A DNA stretch of 64,000 bases from assembly GCA_001936135.1 (NCBI GenBank), contig CP012817.1, positions 1,674,001-1,738,000 on the forward strand, given 5' to 3'. The position numbers and the translations under genes are program-made. The stretch is from Saccharomycopsis fibuligera x Saccharomycopsis cf. fibuligera. Lineage: Eukaryota; Ascomycota; Saccharomycetes; Ascoideales; Saccharomycopsidaceae. How positions within the stretch are numbered: the stretch's first letter is position 1; each line of letters starts with the position of its first letter. This document shows positions 1 to 10,543 of this stretch, piece after piece. The notes below the pieces were generated by a model. The model was not told the origin of the DNA. It made no database searches and worked only from the letters and a program-made list of their open reading frames with translations.

Positions 1-1
1 T

Positions 2-3000
2 TTATTATTAACTTCTGAAATCTTTGTTCCGTTTTTAAAATCTGTGCAAGCTTCTTTTATTGAGAGCAATATGTTTACAAAAAATTACGCTCAATTCAAT
101 AGCTCGAAAATGGAAGAGACTAATCAATTTGATGAGACTCAAGAAGTCAAAGATAAGTACGATGAGCTATTCAAAAGCGCATCTGCATTTTTCGACACTA
201 TTGAGTCTCGGAACATCTGGTCTACATGCTTCAAACTAATTGATGATATAAAAGATGTCAAGGCATTGAACGAAAACCTCAAGTTAATTCTTTTTATTAT
301 TAGAAGCTTTAACGTTAATGAGGAAGACATGCTATTTGAGCATCTTCCATATATGCTTATTGCATTACTTATCACAAAATTAAATAATTATAGAACTGGG
401 ATTGATACTAAAGCAACGTTTGACATTATAGAGGAAATCTTGAGTATTTTGCCTACTGACGTTTTTTCGAGCGAGTATAGCAATGATGACATAGAACACT
501 TAGAAGCTATATTTGGATCACCCTCGAAAGAAGATGAAGCGAACATCCAAAAGTATTCTAGCGGTCTTTACAAAAAAATTCAAAAGTATTACTCAACAGG
601 GGCTACTGATGCAGAAATTGCAGGTGTAACTTCGGGTAATGCAAAGACCGATGGCAGCTCCAACAATAGTTTCAACAATAGCAATGAAGAAATAAATAAT
701 GCACAGAATTCTAACTTTGAGCAGAAACAACTAAAAAGTCAAGAGAATAGCACCGCTATACCACCCCCAAAAAAAACTTTGGCAATATTTATATTAATTA
801 CTGAAATTTTAATCAAATCTTTACAATTACCAGAGGAAAATAAATACTTTTACGCATACTCATCATTATATACAGAGTTTATGGAAAAACTTCCAGTGGA
901 AAACAACGCACTACTTACTTGGAAAAACTCCAGATTGCTAAACATAATCTTTAGTAAAGGAGGAGAGCTTCTCAAAGCTGAGCAGGAGCAGGATATAAAC
1001 GTATTCAGCCAGGATTTTGGCCGTGAATTAATTCTTGATTTTTACAGTTTTGGTAGCGTATCGGATGGTATTCAAAAAGCTAAAGCTGAAGAGTTTTACA
1101 GTCTCAAAAATGGAGCCTCCATAAATGAACAATTTGTGTCCATAACATTTGGCATCAGCAAGCTATTTCCCAAGATTTGTGCCTCTTATGATGTTGCACA
1201 TGAAAAAATAAACTTACTCAAGCTCACTTTAGAGCTTCTTTACAGAATATTGCTTCTCTCATCAAATAAGTTTCAAGTAGAGGCTACTTCGTTTTTGTTC
1301 AACTTAGAGCTTGCGAGTGAACCTGAATACATTGAATCAGGAATTTCCTTAGTATTTTCAAAGCTTCACAGTCAAAATGAATTTGAAAAAATAATGAAAG
1401 TGGTAAAAATATTATGGGTACAAACAAATTCTAACCCAACCGATGTGATTATGAGGAAGCCATTGTATATTCTTCTTGATGAACTTAGCTATAAGAACTC
1501 TAACTACTTGGTTATTAGTGACTGGTTGAAAAACATATTTCAGGCTGAGAGTTATGACCGGCTATTTTCCTTAGTAGTATACCCTCTATTGAACTTCAAA
1601 TTTATATTTCACCAAAAGTTTGATTTGATTGATGATTTTGATAACTTTAACTATCAGCTACGCACAATCATAAATATAATTCAAGTTGACGAAGCAAAAG
1701 TGGTGGATGCGTTAAATTCTGAGGTAACACAAATTGATGAAAATTTATTAGCTATTCTACAAAGTTTGGAAGATGTTTCAACTTACAAAAGTTTGCTTAT
1801 GCGCATTCTTTTCAACTTTTTAAGCTTAACAGTAACAAGTCGATCTATAGACAGCATTGGGTGGGAAATTTTTGAAAGTGAGGCTTTTAATAAGGCAACT
1901 TTATCAGCTCTACATTTATTATCCTTAATTTTAGATGCGTCAGAGCCCAACATCAACCAAATGTTGGCTAAATTAATTGACTTATCTTACAATAATTTGA
2001 AATTGAGTTCAGAAAAGAAGTTGACAGCCGATTCAACTGCAGAGCAACTCATCCATATAGAATATTTGAAGCTCATTTCAAAACTAATATACCAAGCACA
2101 TCATAAAAACAAAAACTTATCAATTTTTAAGATCAACTTGGAATCTCCAGTCAGACCTGAGCATATTATATACAGTTCTAACAAAAGCATAATAAAACTC
2201 AATTACATTGAATATTTGATATTCTCCCTTGGATATATCAAAAACATGCTAGTCTTCAAGTACTGGGTCAAACTTCTTGTCGACAACTTATTAAATTTGA
2301 GTGACTGCATTTTTCAAGTTTTAATTCCATTAACTGAAACTATATGCTCAAAAATCATGACATTTTTTGATTTAATAAGGGTTCAACTCGGAGAAAAACA
2401 AAGCATTAGTACTGTCTATAGGAACGAGCTAGCAAATGTTGACAATGTGGACCAAGCAATAGGCTTCTTGATGAATGCGCTTGAGGAGCTACTCAACTAT
2501 AGTCACATGTATTTATCCGCCAGCGAAGTGAAGCCAAAATCTGTTTCCAAAAGCACAGCTAATGATCCAGGATTTTTAACATCAGTGATGTCAGGTGTCT
2601 TTTCTGTAGAATCACCCGATAACATTTCCTTTGAAGAAAGCAACAGATTTACTGTTTTACTATCTTTTGAAACTACTGCAAAAACTTGCTTTGACATATG
2701 GTTGTGGGGTGAAGAAAAAACGATTATGACAAAATTTACACCAAGCAGTTTAAAAAAAAGTGATGCTTTCTCTATCTATAGTTTTGAAAAAAGGTCCATT
2801 AGTGAGATAGATTCCTCCAAGTCCACTGAGTACATTGCATCTAAGGTGAAATTCAGGTCCAGAAAGTTGCTTGAGAAGCTATATCAGGCTGAGCCATTGC
2901 AAGTATTGCATACTTTGATGATAAATGACTTGAAGTTTTCTAGCTCATTGTTTAGAATATTACACATTTTAGATAATTCCAGGCCTCAATTAACAATACC

Positions 3001-4714
3001 TCATATTTTTGATTCCATTAACATACGACTAACTCCCGAATCATTAAAAAATAGTCACAAGTCTTCTTTGAATAATAAATTCTCCGAGAAAAAGCTTGGC
3101 ATTTTCCTTGTTGAATATTTAAAATCTTTGGATGCGACAATGGTAGAGGACATTTATGGGGAGGTGATTAGTTTTTTAAAGGACATAAATGCTGCACCTT
3201 CACAGTACCGAGCAGCTTTGCCATACATTTTGAGATTTGTTAGTATTTTGACAGATAAGTTAAGCAAGGTCAAGTTCGGAGAACAAAGAAAAGTGCGAAA
3301 AGAAATTGGTGATTACTACTTGAAAATTTTGTCATTTACATTATCCTCAAGAGGTGTTCTCAGTAGCAAGCTCCATTTACCTCCAGTTTTGGAGAACTCA
3401 GCAGTTGGTGAAAGTGGGAATATTGGAACTGCCGAATTGCTCTCAGGAGAACAAAATTCACCAATAAAAAATGAGGAGGCAAATATCAATGAGAAGTCCG
3501 TGGAAAGCCCTGTTACAGGTAATGACAATACTGTTACTCAAGAAGACCTTTGCTTATCGTTGGCATCAATTATACCAGAGCTTAGTAATTCTCTTCTTCA
3601 GGACGGTGAAAAAGCTACGAGCATTATCACTTTAATTTTATTGAATGTGGTTCATCCTATATTTAAAGTTAAAAAGATCTTTGAGTTGCCTAGTTATGTT
3701 GTTCAGCTACTTTTACTAATATCAGAATCTCCAAGTAGCTCAGGGAATAAGATATGGAGAAACTTGATCAGCGAAATTTACAATGACGCCAATTTTTTCA
3801 GTAATAAAATTGCAGACAGAGTATATGTTGAAAGTTGGCGCAGAATCGTTATCTCTTGGTTAAATGATGATAAAGACAAAGTTGGGGAGTTGGTATCCAA
3901 AATTCATAACTCGAGTAACAACTCTAGCGCTTTGTTTAACTGGAGTGAGGGTGAAACAAACTCTAAAGTGCTAAAACTTAAAAGAATCACATATCTTTTG
4001 CTTATCTCTCCAAAGGACAAATACTTAAACTTGCTCAATGATTTGATTGAAAAACTTATTGAAAACTTGACGCCTTTGAAAGACGAGATAAATTATCAAG
4101 TGTTTTTGTGCTTAAGAGCATTGGTATTACAATTTTCAGAAGCTCATTTAAACCAATACTGGTTGTCAATTTATACGCAGCTTGAAAAAAGTTTTCAAAA
4201 CTTCTTGATTGATGCAATGGAGTATGAAGAGAAGACTGCTAATAAACACTCGGAATCTCCTTCCTTGACCGAGGGGGTTGAATTGAGATCAGTTTTTTCT
4301 GCTGCGAAATTATTGGATTTGCTTCTCACTCTTGGTTTTGAGGAATTCAACTTGGATGCATGGCTTTTCATTGACGATTCATTAGATTCAGTGGCTGCAA
4401 ATAAGAAACCAGGAATAAACTGTAACGGTAGTCAGCAAATCATTTATGGTCTTATTGATAAAATTTCTCAACTTAAATCTTACAAAGTTCCTCGTTTAAA
4501 CGATGAAAGACGAGTGAAAGTTGACAATGCAACAAAAGGTCAAGAGAAAGTTCCAATATTGTATGGCTACAGCCAAATTGATGATATTCTGTTGTTAAAA
4601 CCATTCTTTGATCTGTTGAGTTATTATAGTTTTGAGAGACTTTATGGCTTGAAAAAAGCTAACATTACTGCATGCAAAGAAGATGTATTTAATGATTTGT
4701 TTCAAGGAAATTGA
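2..4714 (+). CDS. DOP1: DOP1 (Dopey family), 5'-truncated by window edge
   Basis: The reading frame is already open at the first bases of the window and runs to TGA at 4712-4714, so the N-terminus lies outside. About 1,570 residues are visible; the S. cerevisiae protein is about 1,700. Dopey-family landmarks include a segment resembling RPLYxLLDxL near 1450-1500 and, near 2570-2700, GFLTSVMSGVFSVES followed by a stretch containing FTVLLSFET and IWLWGEE. The C-terminus is rich in Leu and helices. Known role: large peripheral Golgi/endosome protein that works with Mon2 and the flippase Neo1 in endosome-Golgi traffic. There is an Asn/Ser-rich low-complexity stretch near residues 200-245. The first ATG in view (71) is unlikely to be the true start because upstream codons are also open. 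Confidence 0.8.
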   Translation, partial: LLLTSEIFVPFLKSVQASFIESNMFTKNYAQFNSSKMEETNQFDETQEVKDKYDELFKSASAFFDTIESRNIWSTCFKLIDDIKDVKALNENLKLILFIIRSFNVNEEDMLFEHLPYMLIALLITKLNNYRTGIDTKATFDIIEEILSILPTDVFSSEYSNDDIEHLEAIFGSPSKEDEANIQKYSSGLYKKIQKYYSTGATDAEIAGVTSGNAKTDGSSNNSFNNSNEEINNAQNSNFEQKQLKSQENSTAIPPPKKTLAIFILITEILIKSLQLPEENKYFYAYSSLYTEFMEKLPVENNALLTWKNSRLLNIIFSKGGELLKAEQEQDINVFSQDFGRELILDFYSFGSVSDGIQKAKAEEFYSLKNGASINEQFVSITFGISKLFPKICASYDVAHEKINLLKLTLELLYRILLLSSNKFQVEATSFLFNLELASEPEYIESGISLVFSKLHSQNEFEKIMKVVKILWVQTNSNPTDVIMRKPLYILLDELSYKNSNYLVISDWLKNIFQAESYDRLFSLVVYPLLNFKFIFHQKFDLIDDFDNFNYQLRTIINIIQVDEAKVVDALNSEVTQIDENLLAILQSLEDVSTYKSLLMRILFNFLSLTVTSRSIDSIGWEIFESEAFNKATLSALHLLSLILDASEPNINQMLAKLIDLSYNNLKLSSEKKLTADSTAEQLIHIEYLKLISKLIYQAHHKNKNLSIFKINLESPVRPEHIIYSSNKSIIKLNYIEYLIFSLGYIKNMLVFKYWVKLLVDNLLNLSDCIFQVLIPLTETICSKIMTFFDLIRVQLGEKQSISTVYRNELANVDNVDQAIGFLMNALEELLNYSHMYLSASEVKPKSVSKSTANDPGFLTSVMSGVFSVESPDNISFEESNRFTVLLSFETTAKTCFDIWLWGEEKTIMTKFTPSSLKKSDAFSIYSFEKRSISEIDSSKSTEYIASKVKFRSRKLLEKLYQAEPLQVLHTLMINDLKFSSSLFRILHILDNSRPQLTIPHIFDSINIRLTPESLKNSHKSSLNNKFSEKKLGIFLVEYLKSLDATMVEDIYGEVISFLKDINAAPSQYRAALPYILRFVSILTDKLSKVKFGEQRKVRKEIGDYYLKILSFTLSSRGVLSSKLHLPPVLENSAVGESGNIGTAELLSGEQNSPIKNEEANINEKSVESPVTGNDNTVTQEDLCLSLASIIPELSNSLLQDGEKATSIITLILLNVVHPIFKVKKIFELPSYVVQLLLLISESPSSSGNKIWRNLISEIYNDANFFSNKIADRVYVESWRRIVISWLNDDKDKVGELVSKIHNSSNNSSALFNWSEGETNSKVLKLKRITYLLLISPKDKYLNLLNDLIEKLIENLTPLKDEINYQVFLCLRALVLQFSEAHLNQYWLSIYTQLEKSFQNFLIDAMEYEEKTANKHSESPSLTEGVELRSVFSAAKLLDLLLTLGFEEFNLDAWLFIDDSLDSVAANKKPGINCNGSQQIIYGLIDKISQLKSYKVPRLNDERRVKVDNATKGQEKVPILYGYSQIDDILLLKPFFDLLSYYSFERLYGLKKANITACKEDVFNDLFQGN

Positions 4715-4724
4715 AGCCTTTTTT

Positions 4725-4758
<34 letters not shown>

Positions 4759-5186
4759 ATTTTTTCTACATTTTGTTGCAGGGATAATGAATTTGCTTTT
4801 ATTAATTACTTGTCTTTATAGCATAAATCAAACTCAAATTTTCAAAAGGTTTTTTAAATCAGTAGCTGAGTAGGGAGAAATGGAAAGATGTCAGTAAACT
4901 AAGCCAAACAAAAATACCCAAAACAAAGATCTTTTAAGAAGCAGAAGTTTTTAAAGTTCTTTTATTATAGATATACAGGTATATACTGGTAACATGTTGC
5001 AAAGTTGTAGTATTGGAAGCCAAAATGAAAAGGGCTCAAAACCACACAGAAAATAAACGACTAGTCTGATGATTATAAGCATAGGGAACTATTCTTAGGG
5101 TTGGGGATATGATGCTGTGAACCTGTCTATCTTTAAACTGATTGAGCAATTTCAATAGAGCAAATCTTACAATAGTCTACCATATA
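4715..5186. other. DOP1-NTA1 intergenic region
   Basis: About 470 bp between the DOP1 stop and the NTA1 ATG. It begins with a pure T30 run at 4727-4756 just after the DOP1 stop, plausibly part of its 3' region. The rest is AT-rich and holds no ORF or RNA gene I can support. It must contain the NTA1 promoter. Confidence 0.6.
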
Positions 5187-6746
5187 ATGAGTCTTAGAGT
5201 CGCTAGTATCCAGCTTAATCCAAAGCTTGGTGAAGTCACTGCTAATGCCAAACATGCGCTTGAAATAGTTTCCAAAATTTACAGAGAATCAACTACTATG
5301 AAAGACACTGCTGTAACAGCCTCAGCAGCAGCAGCAGGATCTACAAAACCAGATTTGATTATTTTACCAGAGCTCGCGTTGACTGGCTATAATTTTACTA
5401 GCCCGAAACATATTAGGCCATATTTAGAAAACTTCAATGAAGGGTTATCTGATGGTGGTAATTTTCAAAGTTGTCCATCTATAGACTGGGCGGTAAAAGT
5501 TTCAAAGCAGTTCAATTGTTTTACGGTAATTGGATATCCTGAGATTTATAATAATAATAATACTAAACATAATCCTGCTGAAAGTGCTGAAAACACTGGG
5601 CTTTTGAAGAATAAAAGCACGTTGGAGTCGTTGAAAGAAGCAGCATTGGGCGCGTTTTCTGATTCTGCTGAAAAAGTAGAAGAACCAGAAGGAGAAGAAA
5701 AATTAGCCACAAAATCATCAACAGCAAAGGAAAGCAAAGATGAAGCTATCAGTGGCACAATTTATAATTCTGCTTGTTTAGTTTCTCCCGTTGGCTCTGT
5801 GGTTTTCAATTATCGCAAGTCATTTCTTTACGAGACTGACGAAGTCTGGGGTGCACAGGAGAATCCAAATGGTTTTGAAACATTCCACTTGAACCTCAAC
5901 AAACAATATTACACCGAGCTTGCCAAATTGCAGCAAGATCAAAGTGACTTGGCGAACATCGAAGCAGCACATTTTTACAAGGAAGCCTCAAAAGTAGGAG
6001 AAGAAAACAATGCACATGAACAAATCCAAAAACTAAATGAGAAATACCAACAGCTGTTCATCAAAACCTCCATTGGAATATGCATGGATTTAAGCCCTTA
6101 TAAGTTTGAAGCACCATTTTATGATTTTGAGTACACCAGCTTTTGCTTTTCTAACGATGTGCGGTTGGTTTTGTTTCCAATGGCATGGCTATCTTCAGCT
6201 TCTCCATCGACAAAGTATAGTGGAAAGAGCGAAGAGCAAATTAGAATCACTAAAGCCGCGTACTTGAAGAAAAACTTTTTTCCTGAAGATGCTGGTACTG
6301 ATAGTGATGCTACTGCAAATGTCGTCTACAATGATAGCCAGGCAGTCAATGGTTCGTTGTCTAGAAATAATATTAGGGAGATTGAGGCATATGATCCAGA
6401 CAGCGTGGACATGAGCAATGTGGAATACTGGATCTTGAGATCTGTGCCATTATTCAATAGTTTTTTTAAACTAGAAGCAGAACTCCCATTTAACGATAAA
6501 ACGCGATACATAATTTTTTGCAACCGTATTGGCTTGGAAACAGATGTTCTTTATGCCGGGAGTTCCAGTATTGTGAAGTTCAATAAGCAAAACCCTATTG
6601 ATGTTTTGAGACAGTCCAGTGATACGCAAGATCCAGAAGTACTTAAATTTGCCAAAGGTGATTCACTGAATCCAAGTGTGGAGCTTGTGGCTAGTTTGCC
6701 AACAGGAAGAGAAGGTGTGTTGATCAGAGATCTTAGCTTTGATTGA
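5187..6746 (+). CDS. NTA1: NTA1, protein N-terminal amidase
   Basis: Nitrilase-superfamily amidase, 519 aa. Family role: deamidates N-terminal Asn/Gln to Asp/Glu, feeding substrates into the Arg/N-degron pathway. The Glu-Lys-Cys triad is visible: Glu in LPELALTGYNF (about residue 61), Lys in FNYRKSFLYETDE (about 209) and Cys in GICMDLSPYKFEAPF (about 298). I chose the ATG at 5187 (MSLRVASIQLN); the frame extends 15 codons upstream but only to a TTG. The protein is longer than the S. cerevisiae enzyme (about 457 aa). Most of the excess is an acidic Lys/Glu/Ala-rich insert at about residues 125-190 between the Glu and Lys motifs. Confidence 0.88.
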   Translation: MSLRVASIQLNPKLGEVTANAKHALEIVSKIYRESTTMKDTAVTASAAAAGSTKPDLIILPELALTGYNFTSPKHIRPYLENFNEGLSDGGNFQSCPSIDWAVKVSKQFNCFTVIGYPEIYNNNNTKHNPAESAENTGLLKNKSTLESLKEAALGAFSDSAEKVEEPEGEEKLATKSSTAKESKDEAISGTIYNSACLVSPVGSVVFNYRKSFLYETDEVWGAQENPNGFETFHLNLNKQYYTELAKLQQDQSDLANIEAAHFYKEASKVGEENNAHEQIQKLNEKYQQLFIKTSIGICMDLSPYKFEAPFYDFEYTSFCFSNDVRLVLFPMAWLSSASPSTKYSGKSEEQIRITKAAYLKKNFFPEDAGTDSDATANVVYNDSQAVNGSLSRNNIREIEAYDPDSVDMSNVEYWILRSVPLFNSFFKLEAELPFNDKTRYIIFCNRIGLETDVLYAGSSSIVKFNKQNPIDVLRQSSDTQDPEVLKFAKGDSLNPSVELVASLPTGREGVLIRDLSFD

Positions 6747-7123
6747 ATGACAATGGATTTTGGACACAGTGCAAAGTTCATTATAAGATTATATGGGGTA
6801 CAAGAGTTTGGAGTTGTAGTAATTAGGCAAATTTGCCAGCGGAAACCTAATAAAGGTCCAGTGAGTCAACATTTATCAGAATAATTAATTAGCTAACAAA
6901 AATGTAACAACTTCAAAAGTATAGGTCCATTAACGTATACACACAGTGAAAAAGCAGGAAACAAGAAACAAACAGTGACAAAAACTAGAATGCATAGTTA
7001 TTTCATAACAAATAACGTAGCAGTTATTTGGAAAATAACAAAAACGGAAAGACAAAAAAATAAAAAAAAAAAGAAAAACGTCAAATAGTAAGAAACAGAA
7101 AGACATAGGAACAAATTATTTAC

Positions 7124-7818
7124 CTACCTTGTAGCGGTACTGGAAATGATGATCTGGCCTTGTTGTTCAAATGATATAATAAGAGCGGACATTGGTAGCA
7201 AATCCTGGTCATCAACCAAGTTAAATTCTTTCACAAAACTGATAAAGTGAGCAAAAAAACTGTTCCAATGTGGTTCTAAACTCAAATGAATTATCTTATC
7301 AAACTGGTTGTAATATATGTAAGCGAAGATTCTAAAAAGCTGAGTGCAAATGCTTCTCACATCCCTGAGAAAATTTGGTGGGAATGGGTTACCATTTTTC
7401 GTTGGGAATGAAGCTTGATCATTTACTTTATTGTTGATTGCAGTTAAGGTGAGATCTATATATTGACCCGCTGGCAAGTTGTAAGACTTGTTGGATTGTG
7501 GGTCATAGTAAGAGTAACTGACACCTGGGCCTGCATTCATTGGGGCATCTGGAGGAATGAAATCCTTAACAATACTAAAGAATTGGTTCAAATTTGTGAG
7601 AACCTCAAAAACGTTCAACGCAAGCCATTCATTATAGTCGACATATTTGGGTAGCTGAACAATAGTTTTGAAAGATCCTTTTACCAAAGTTGTTCTCACA
7701 AATGGTTGACAAAGGAATAATGGTGGTTCTGCACCAGGAGTTATTGGTTGGGGCTGTTGGGGCTGTTGTTGTTGTATCTGTTGCTGCTGCTGTTGCTGCT
7801 GCTGTTGTTGTTGCTGTT

Positions 7819-7852
<34 letters not shown>

Positions 7853-7859
7853 TTGTTGT

Positions 7860-7919
<60 letters not shown>

Positions 7920-8215
7920 TGTATCTGCTGCTGCTGATTTTGCTGGTGTATTTGTTGTTGCTGCTGAACTGCTGCCTGCTTACTCGCTATTATGTTGTTT
8001 TGTTGTACCTGATTGATTCTATTATTGGAAGGAGAGTTTTTCAAAGTCTGGGAATTGGAAGGGCGTGGGTCCTCTGACATCCTTGAAGACGTAGACAAAT
8101 TGCTGGCAATGTCTGAGTTTGGCATGATTGGACTTGTAGGGTTGGAGTCAAATTTGGCTTGACCATTTTTGCTCTTTTTTGGTCTAAAACTTCTTATTGA
8201 TGAAAAGAAAGACAT
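7124..8215 (-). CDS. MOB2: MOB2, Mob1/phocein-family kinase activator with long polyglutamine
   Basis: A 363-aa Mob-family protein. The Mob domain fills the C-terminal half, with the MOB2 signature FVRTTLVKGSFKTIVQLPKY, a WLALNVFE segment and HWNSFFAHF near the end. Known role: Mob2 binds and activates the NDR kinase Cbk1 in the RAM network (polarised growth, cell separation). The N-terminus (MSFFSSIRSFRPKK) matches other yeast Mob2 proteins, which supports the ATG at 8215. Residues about 70-155 are Gln-rich, including 48 consecutive Gln. S. cerevisiae MOB2 is about 287 aa and has an intron near its start; this ORF is uninterrupted. The last residues run ACA AGG TAG GTA, which also resembles a splice donor, so a small downstream exon cannot be excluded. 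Confidence 0.9.
7778..7921 (-). repeat. Polyglutamine-coding trinucleotide tract (48 Gln)
   Basis: 144 bp of mixed CAG and CAA codons on the minus strand (CTG/TTG on plus), bounded by ATA (Ile) codons at both ends. Shorter Gln blocks flank it. The codon mixture argues for an old coding tract rather than a recent pure CAG expansion. The opposite strand gives long Leu, Ala or Val runs in other frames, which are not genes. Confidence 0.95.
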
Positions 8216-9058
8216 CTTTATTTTCTATTTTTTTATTGTATTGTCCTCTGAATGAAAAAGAAAAACCCTTGAGCAACAGTTTCAAAGACAAATAGAAATT
8301 CTTGACAGAATCTGTAACTAACAAATAATAAACAGAATAGAGCGAAGGTGATATGCTGGTGTGGTGGCTGGAAGAACACGAAAGAAGAGACTGAGAAGAA
8401 CGAAATAAGAAGAACGAAATAAGAAGCAAAATTCAATTAAAGACAACATTTTCCACTGAAAACAACAGCACAGCGCGCGTGCGCGAAGGACTGTAAAACA
8501 GGTAAAGGTGTTGATCACGTGAGACACACGCGGTCTTTCTTCTGGAAAAGAAAGAGAGGGTGACATTTACACCGCTTAAAATTGCACGTTAATATATATG
8601 ATAGTAGTAGTAGATGCACAAAACACGCTAAAGCAGAACATACATATAAGAAGATAGACCAAGTACGGTGAAAAACAAGTTATTTTATATAAAAAAGAGT
8701 ATGAAACAAGTCAAATACCAATGCTAGGGGCAACAAGAGCTCCATAAATCGCAGGCCCACAAAGTGCTTATTAATCAAACACCAGTCAGTTGTAATTACC
8801 GAGCATACATTAGCAGCTTGTACTCGGAAGACGGCAGAATGTATATCCTCTTAATACTTCAACTATTAATACAGCGAATATAAAGTCTGTAAAGTTATTA
8901 AACTTATAAAGACATCGTCAAGCCATCAAAAGTCAAATGCTCCGGTGATATTGAAGCAGATAGAACACAGGCTACTGACGTGAGATACCTCAGGCTTCCT
9001 CAGTATATTATGCAATTACTTGTCGCAACCAAAGAACAATACCTGCTATCAGCCTATC
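8216..9058. other. MOB2 upstream region
   Basis: About 840 bp between the MOB2 start and the 3' end of the next minus-strand gene. It contains a CACGTG E-box at 8516-8521 (Cbf1-type core) about 300 bp upstream of MOB2, just next to an alternating CGCGCGTGCGCG stretch near 8474. No ORF or RNA gene is supported. Confidence 0.5.
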
Positions 9059-10327
9059 CTATTTTGTCCTCTCAAAGAATTTTATGAGCACGTTCTGCTC
9101 CTCGTAACTTTCAAGTTGGTATTGCCAGGTCTCCACGAAGGCTCCTACCACACTTTGTAACTGCTGATTGTAGCAAAAGTCGTGCATTCTGCCCATATTA
9201 CCGAACTGGAACACCTGTGGTGCAAGCGATTCTTGCAAATATTCAAACCCAGCAGCAGTTTGCGGAAGAGTAAAACTGACAAGATCAAATCGTGACTCTT
9301 TTTCTGCTGCTGTTGTATTTGCGCTGAGCATCGTGGAGTATCCAAGCGCATCAGACACAATTTGAAAGCTAGAGCCTTTACTGTACGTCTCTAAAATTCG
9401 CGACTCAAAAAGAAGCTCGCTGGTGCTGGGAGTGAAAACCTTTATGGTGTTTTTACCATAAGTGACGCCATACACAAATCCTGTAGTTGGATCCACTTGG
9501 AGTTTCTCGATACCCCCGCCATATGCAAAATTGTAACTGTCTCTATATTTGGCGGACTTTGGAATAGCTGATTGCACGCCGCCTGAGACACTGGATTTGC
9601 TGCTATTTGTGGGATTTTTCATGAACCTCACGTCATAAAGTTGGATGTGTGAACTTGACCTACTGGAAACTGCAATTGTAGTATCGCTGGCCCATGCCAT
9701 GTCTGAGGCTTTATATAACGGTTGCTGGCGATTCACGCTTTTTCTTTTGATTGTAATTGATGGCTTGATGTTGCTGAAATCGCTCAGCACAATGTTTCTC
9801 ATTTCTCGCAAATCAAAAACCGCCAAACTCTCCTTGGATACTGATGCTAACGTCAGTTTATTGGTTGGATGAAAAGTTGATCTTGTGGCAAAAGGGAACT
9901 GTAATAATACCTCAGTCTGAGCTCGTACTGGGTCTAGCAAATCAATATGTCCTCTCTGGGTTACTAGCACTTTGGTATCATCTGTCCTCACTTCAAGATC
10001 AAGGATGGCACTGTTGTAGCTATAGTGGAAACTATCAAATACGGTGTCTCTGTTCCCTTTGGTGATTATACCTATATTTTCGGTATTGGAACCATAAATT
10101 ACTGCAGGTATTGTATGGAATGACTTGACTATTTGATTTCTGTTGTTGTCCTCATCTAGCGTGCCAACCAAAAGTTTCTGATTCTTAGAAGTAAACTTTA
10201 TAGGTTTGGGCCTTCTTAGAGGCGCAGTTTGGTTCCAAATCTCAGCATTATGGTTCAGAAGTCTACTTAAAAAGAAAGAATGCGACAAACTATTATCAAT
10301 GGGTATCTTGCCGTGAAAATCATCCAT
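9059..10327 (-). CDS. WD40-like beta-propeller protein, unrecognised
   Basis: A 422-aa protein I cannot name. The frame extends 12 codons further upstream but only to GTG, so I chose the ATG at 10327 (MDDFHGKIP). Repeated segments of roughly 40 residues end in patterns such as LAVFDLREM, IQLYDVRFM and IKVFTPSTSE, typical of degenerate WD40 blades. There is no signal peptide or membrane segment. The C-terminal motif WQYQLESYEEQNVLIKFF is not one I can assign. It shares a divergent promoter with CHL1 (216 bp between the ATGs) containing an A27 tract. It could be a scaffold or a substrate receptor, but nothing in the sequence decides this. Confidence 0.7.
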   Translation of the reverse strand: MDDFHGKIPIDNSLSHSFFLSRLLNHNAEIWNQTAPLRRPKPIKFTSKNQKLLVGTLDEDNNRNQIVKSFHTIPAVIYGSNTENIGIITKGNRDTVFDSFHYSYNSAILDLEVRTDDTKVLVTQRGHIDLLDPVRAQTEVLLQFPFATRSTFHPTNKLTLASVSKESLAVFDLREMRNIVLSDFSNIKPSITIKRKSVNRQQPLYKASDMAWASDTTIAVSSRSSSHIQLYDVRFMKNPTNSSKSSVSGGVQSAIPKSAKYRDSYNFAYGGGIEKLQVDPTTGFVYGVTYGKNTIKVFTPSTSELLFESRILETYSKGSSFQIVSDALGYSTMLSANTTAAEKESRFDLVSFTLPQTAAGFEYLQESLAPQVFQFGNMGRMHDFCYNQQLQSVVGAFVETWQYQLESYEEQNVLIKFFERTK

Positions 10328-10371
10328 GCTTTGTAGGACTAAATAGTGGAAGTATTTATACACTGGCTATC

Positions 10372-10398
10372 AAAAAAAAAAAAAAAAAAAAAAAAAAA
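10372..10398. repeat. Poly(dA:dT) tract, A27, in divergent promoter
   Basis: A run of 27 A on the plus strand between the divergent starts of the WD40-like gene (10327) and CHL1 (10544). Such tracts exclude nucleosomes in yeast promoters; that role here is inferred. Confidence 0.75.
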
Positions 10399-10543
10399 TA
10401 GGGAACTGTGTACCGCCAGAAGGATTTTTAATTTTTCGCGTATGCGATGCCGGACAAAATCAACAAGACGAATATCTTTCTGCCTTGAGCTACCTAGCGC
10501 CAGTACAACTTTTCAGTGATATAGCCCTGAGAACTCTATTTTG

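Noticed and set aside
7690-8077. Plus-strand poly-Leu and Ala/Val-rich ORFs.
   Set aside because: They are mirror frames of the MOB2 polyglutamine tract and have no independent features.
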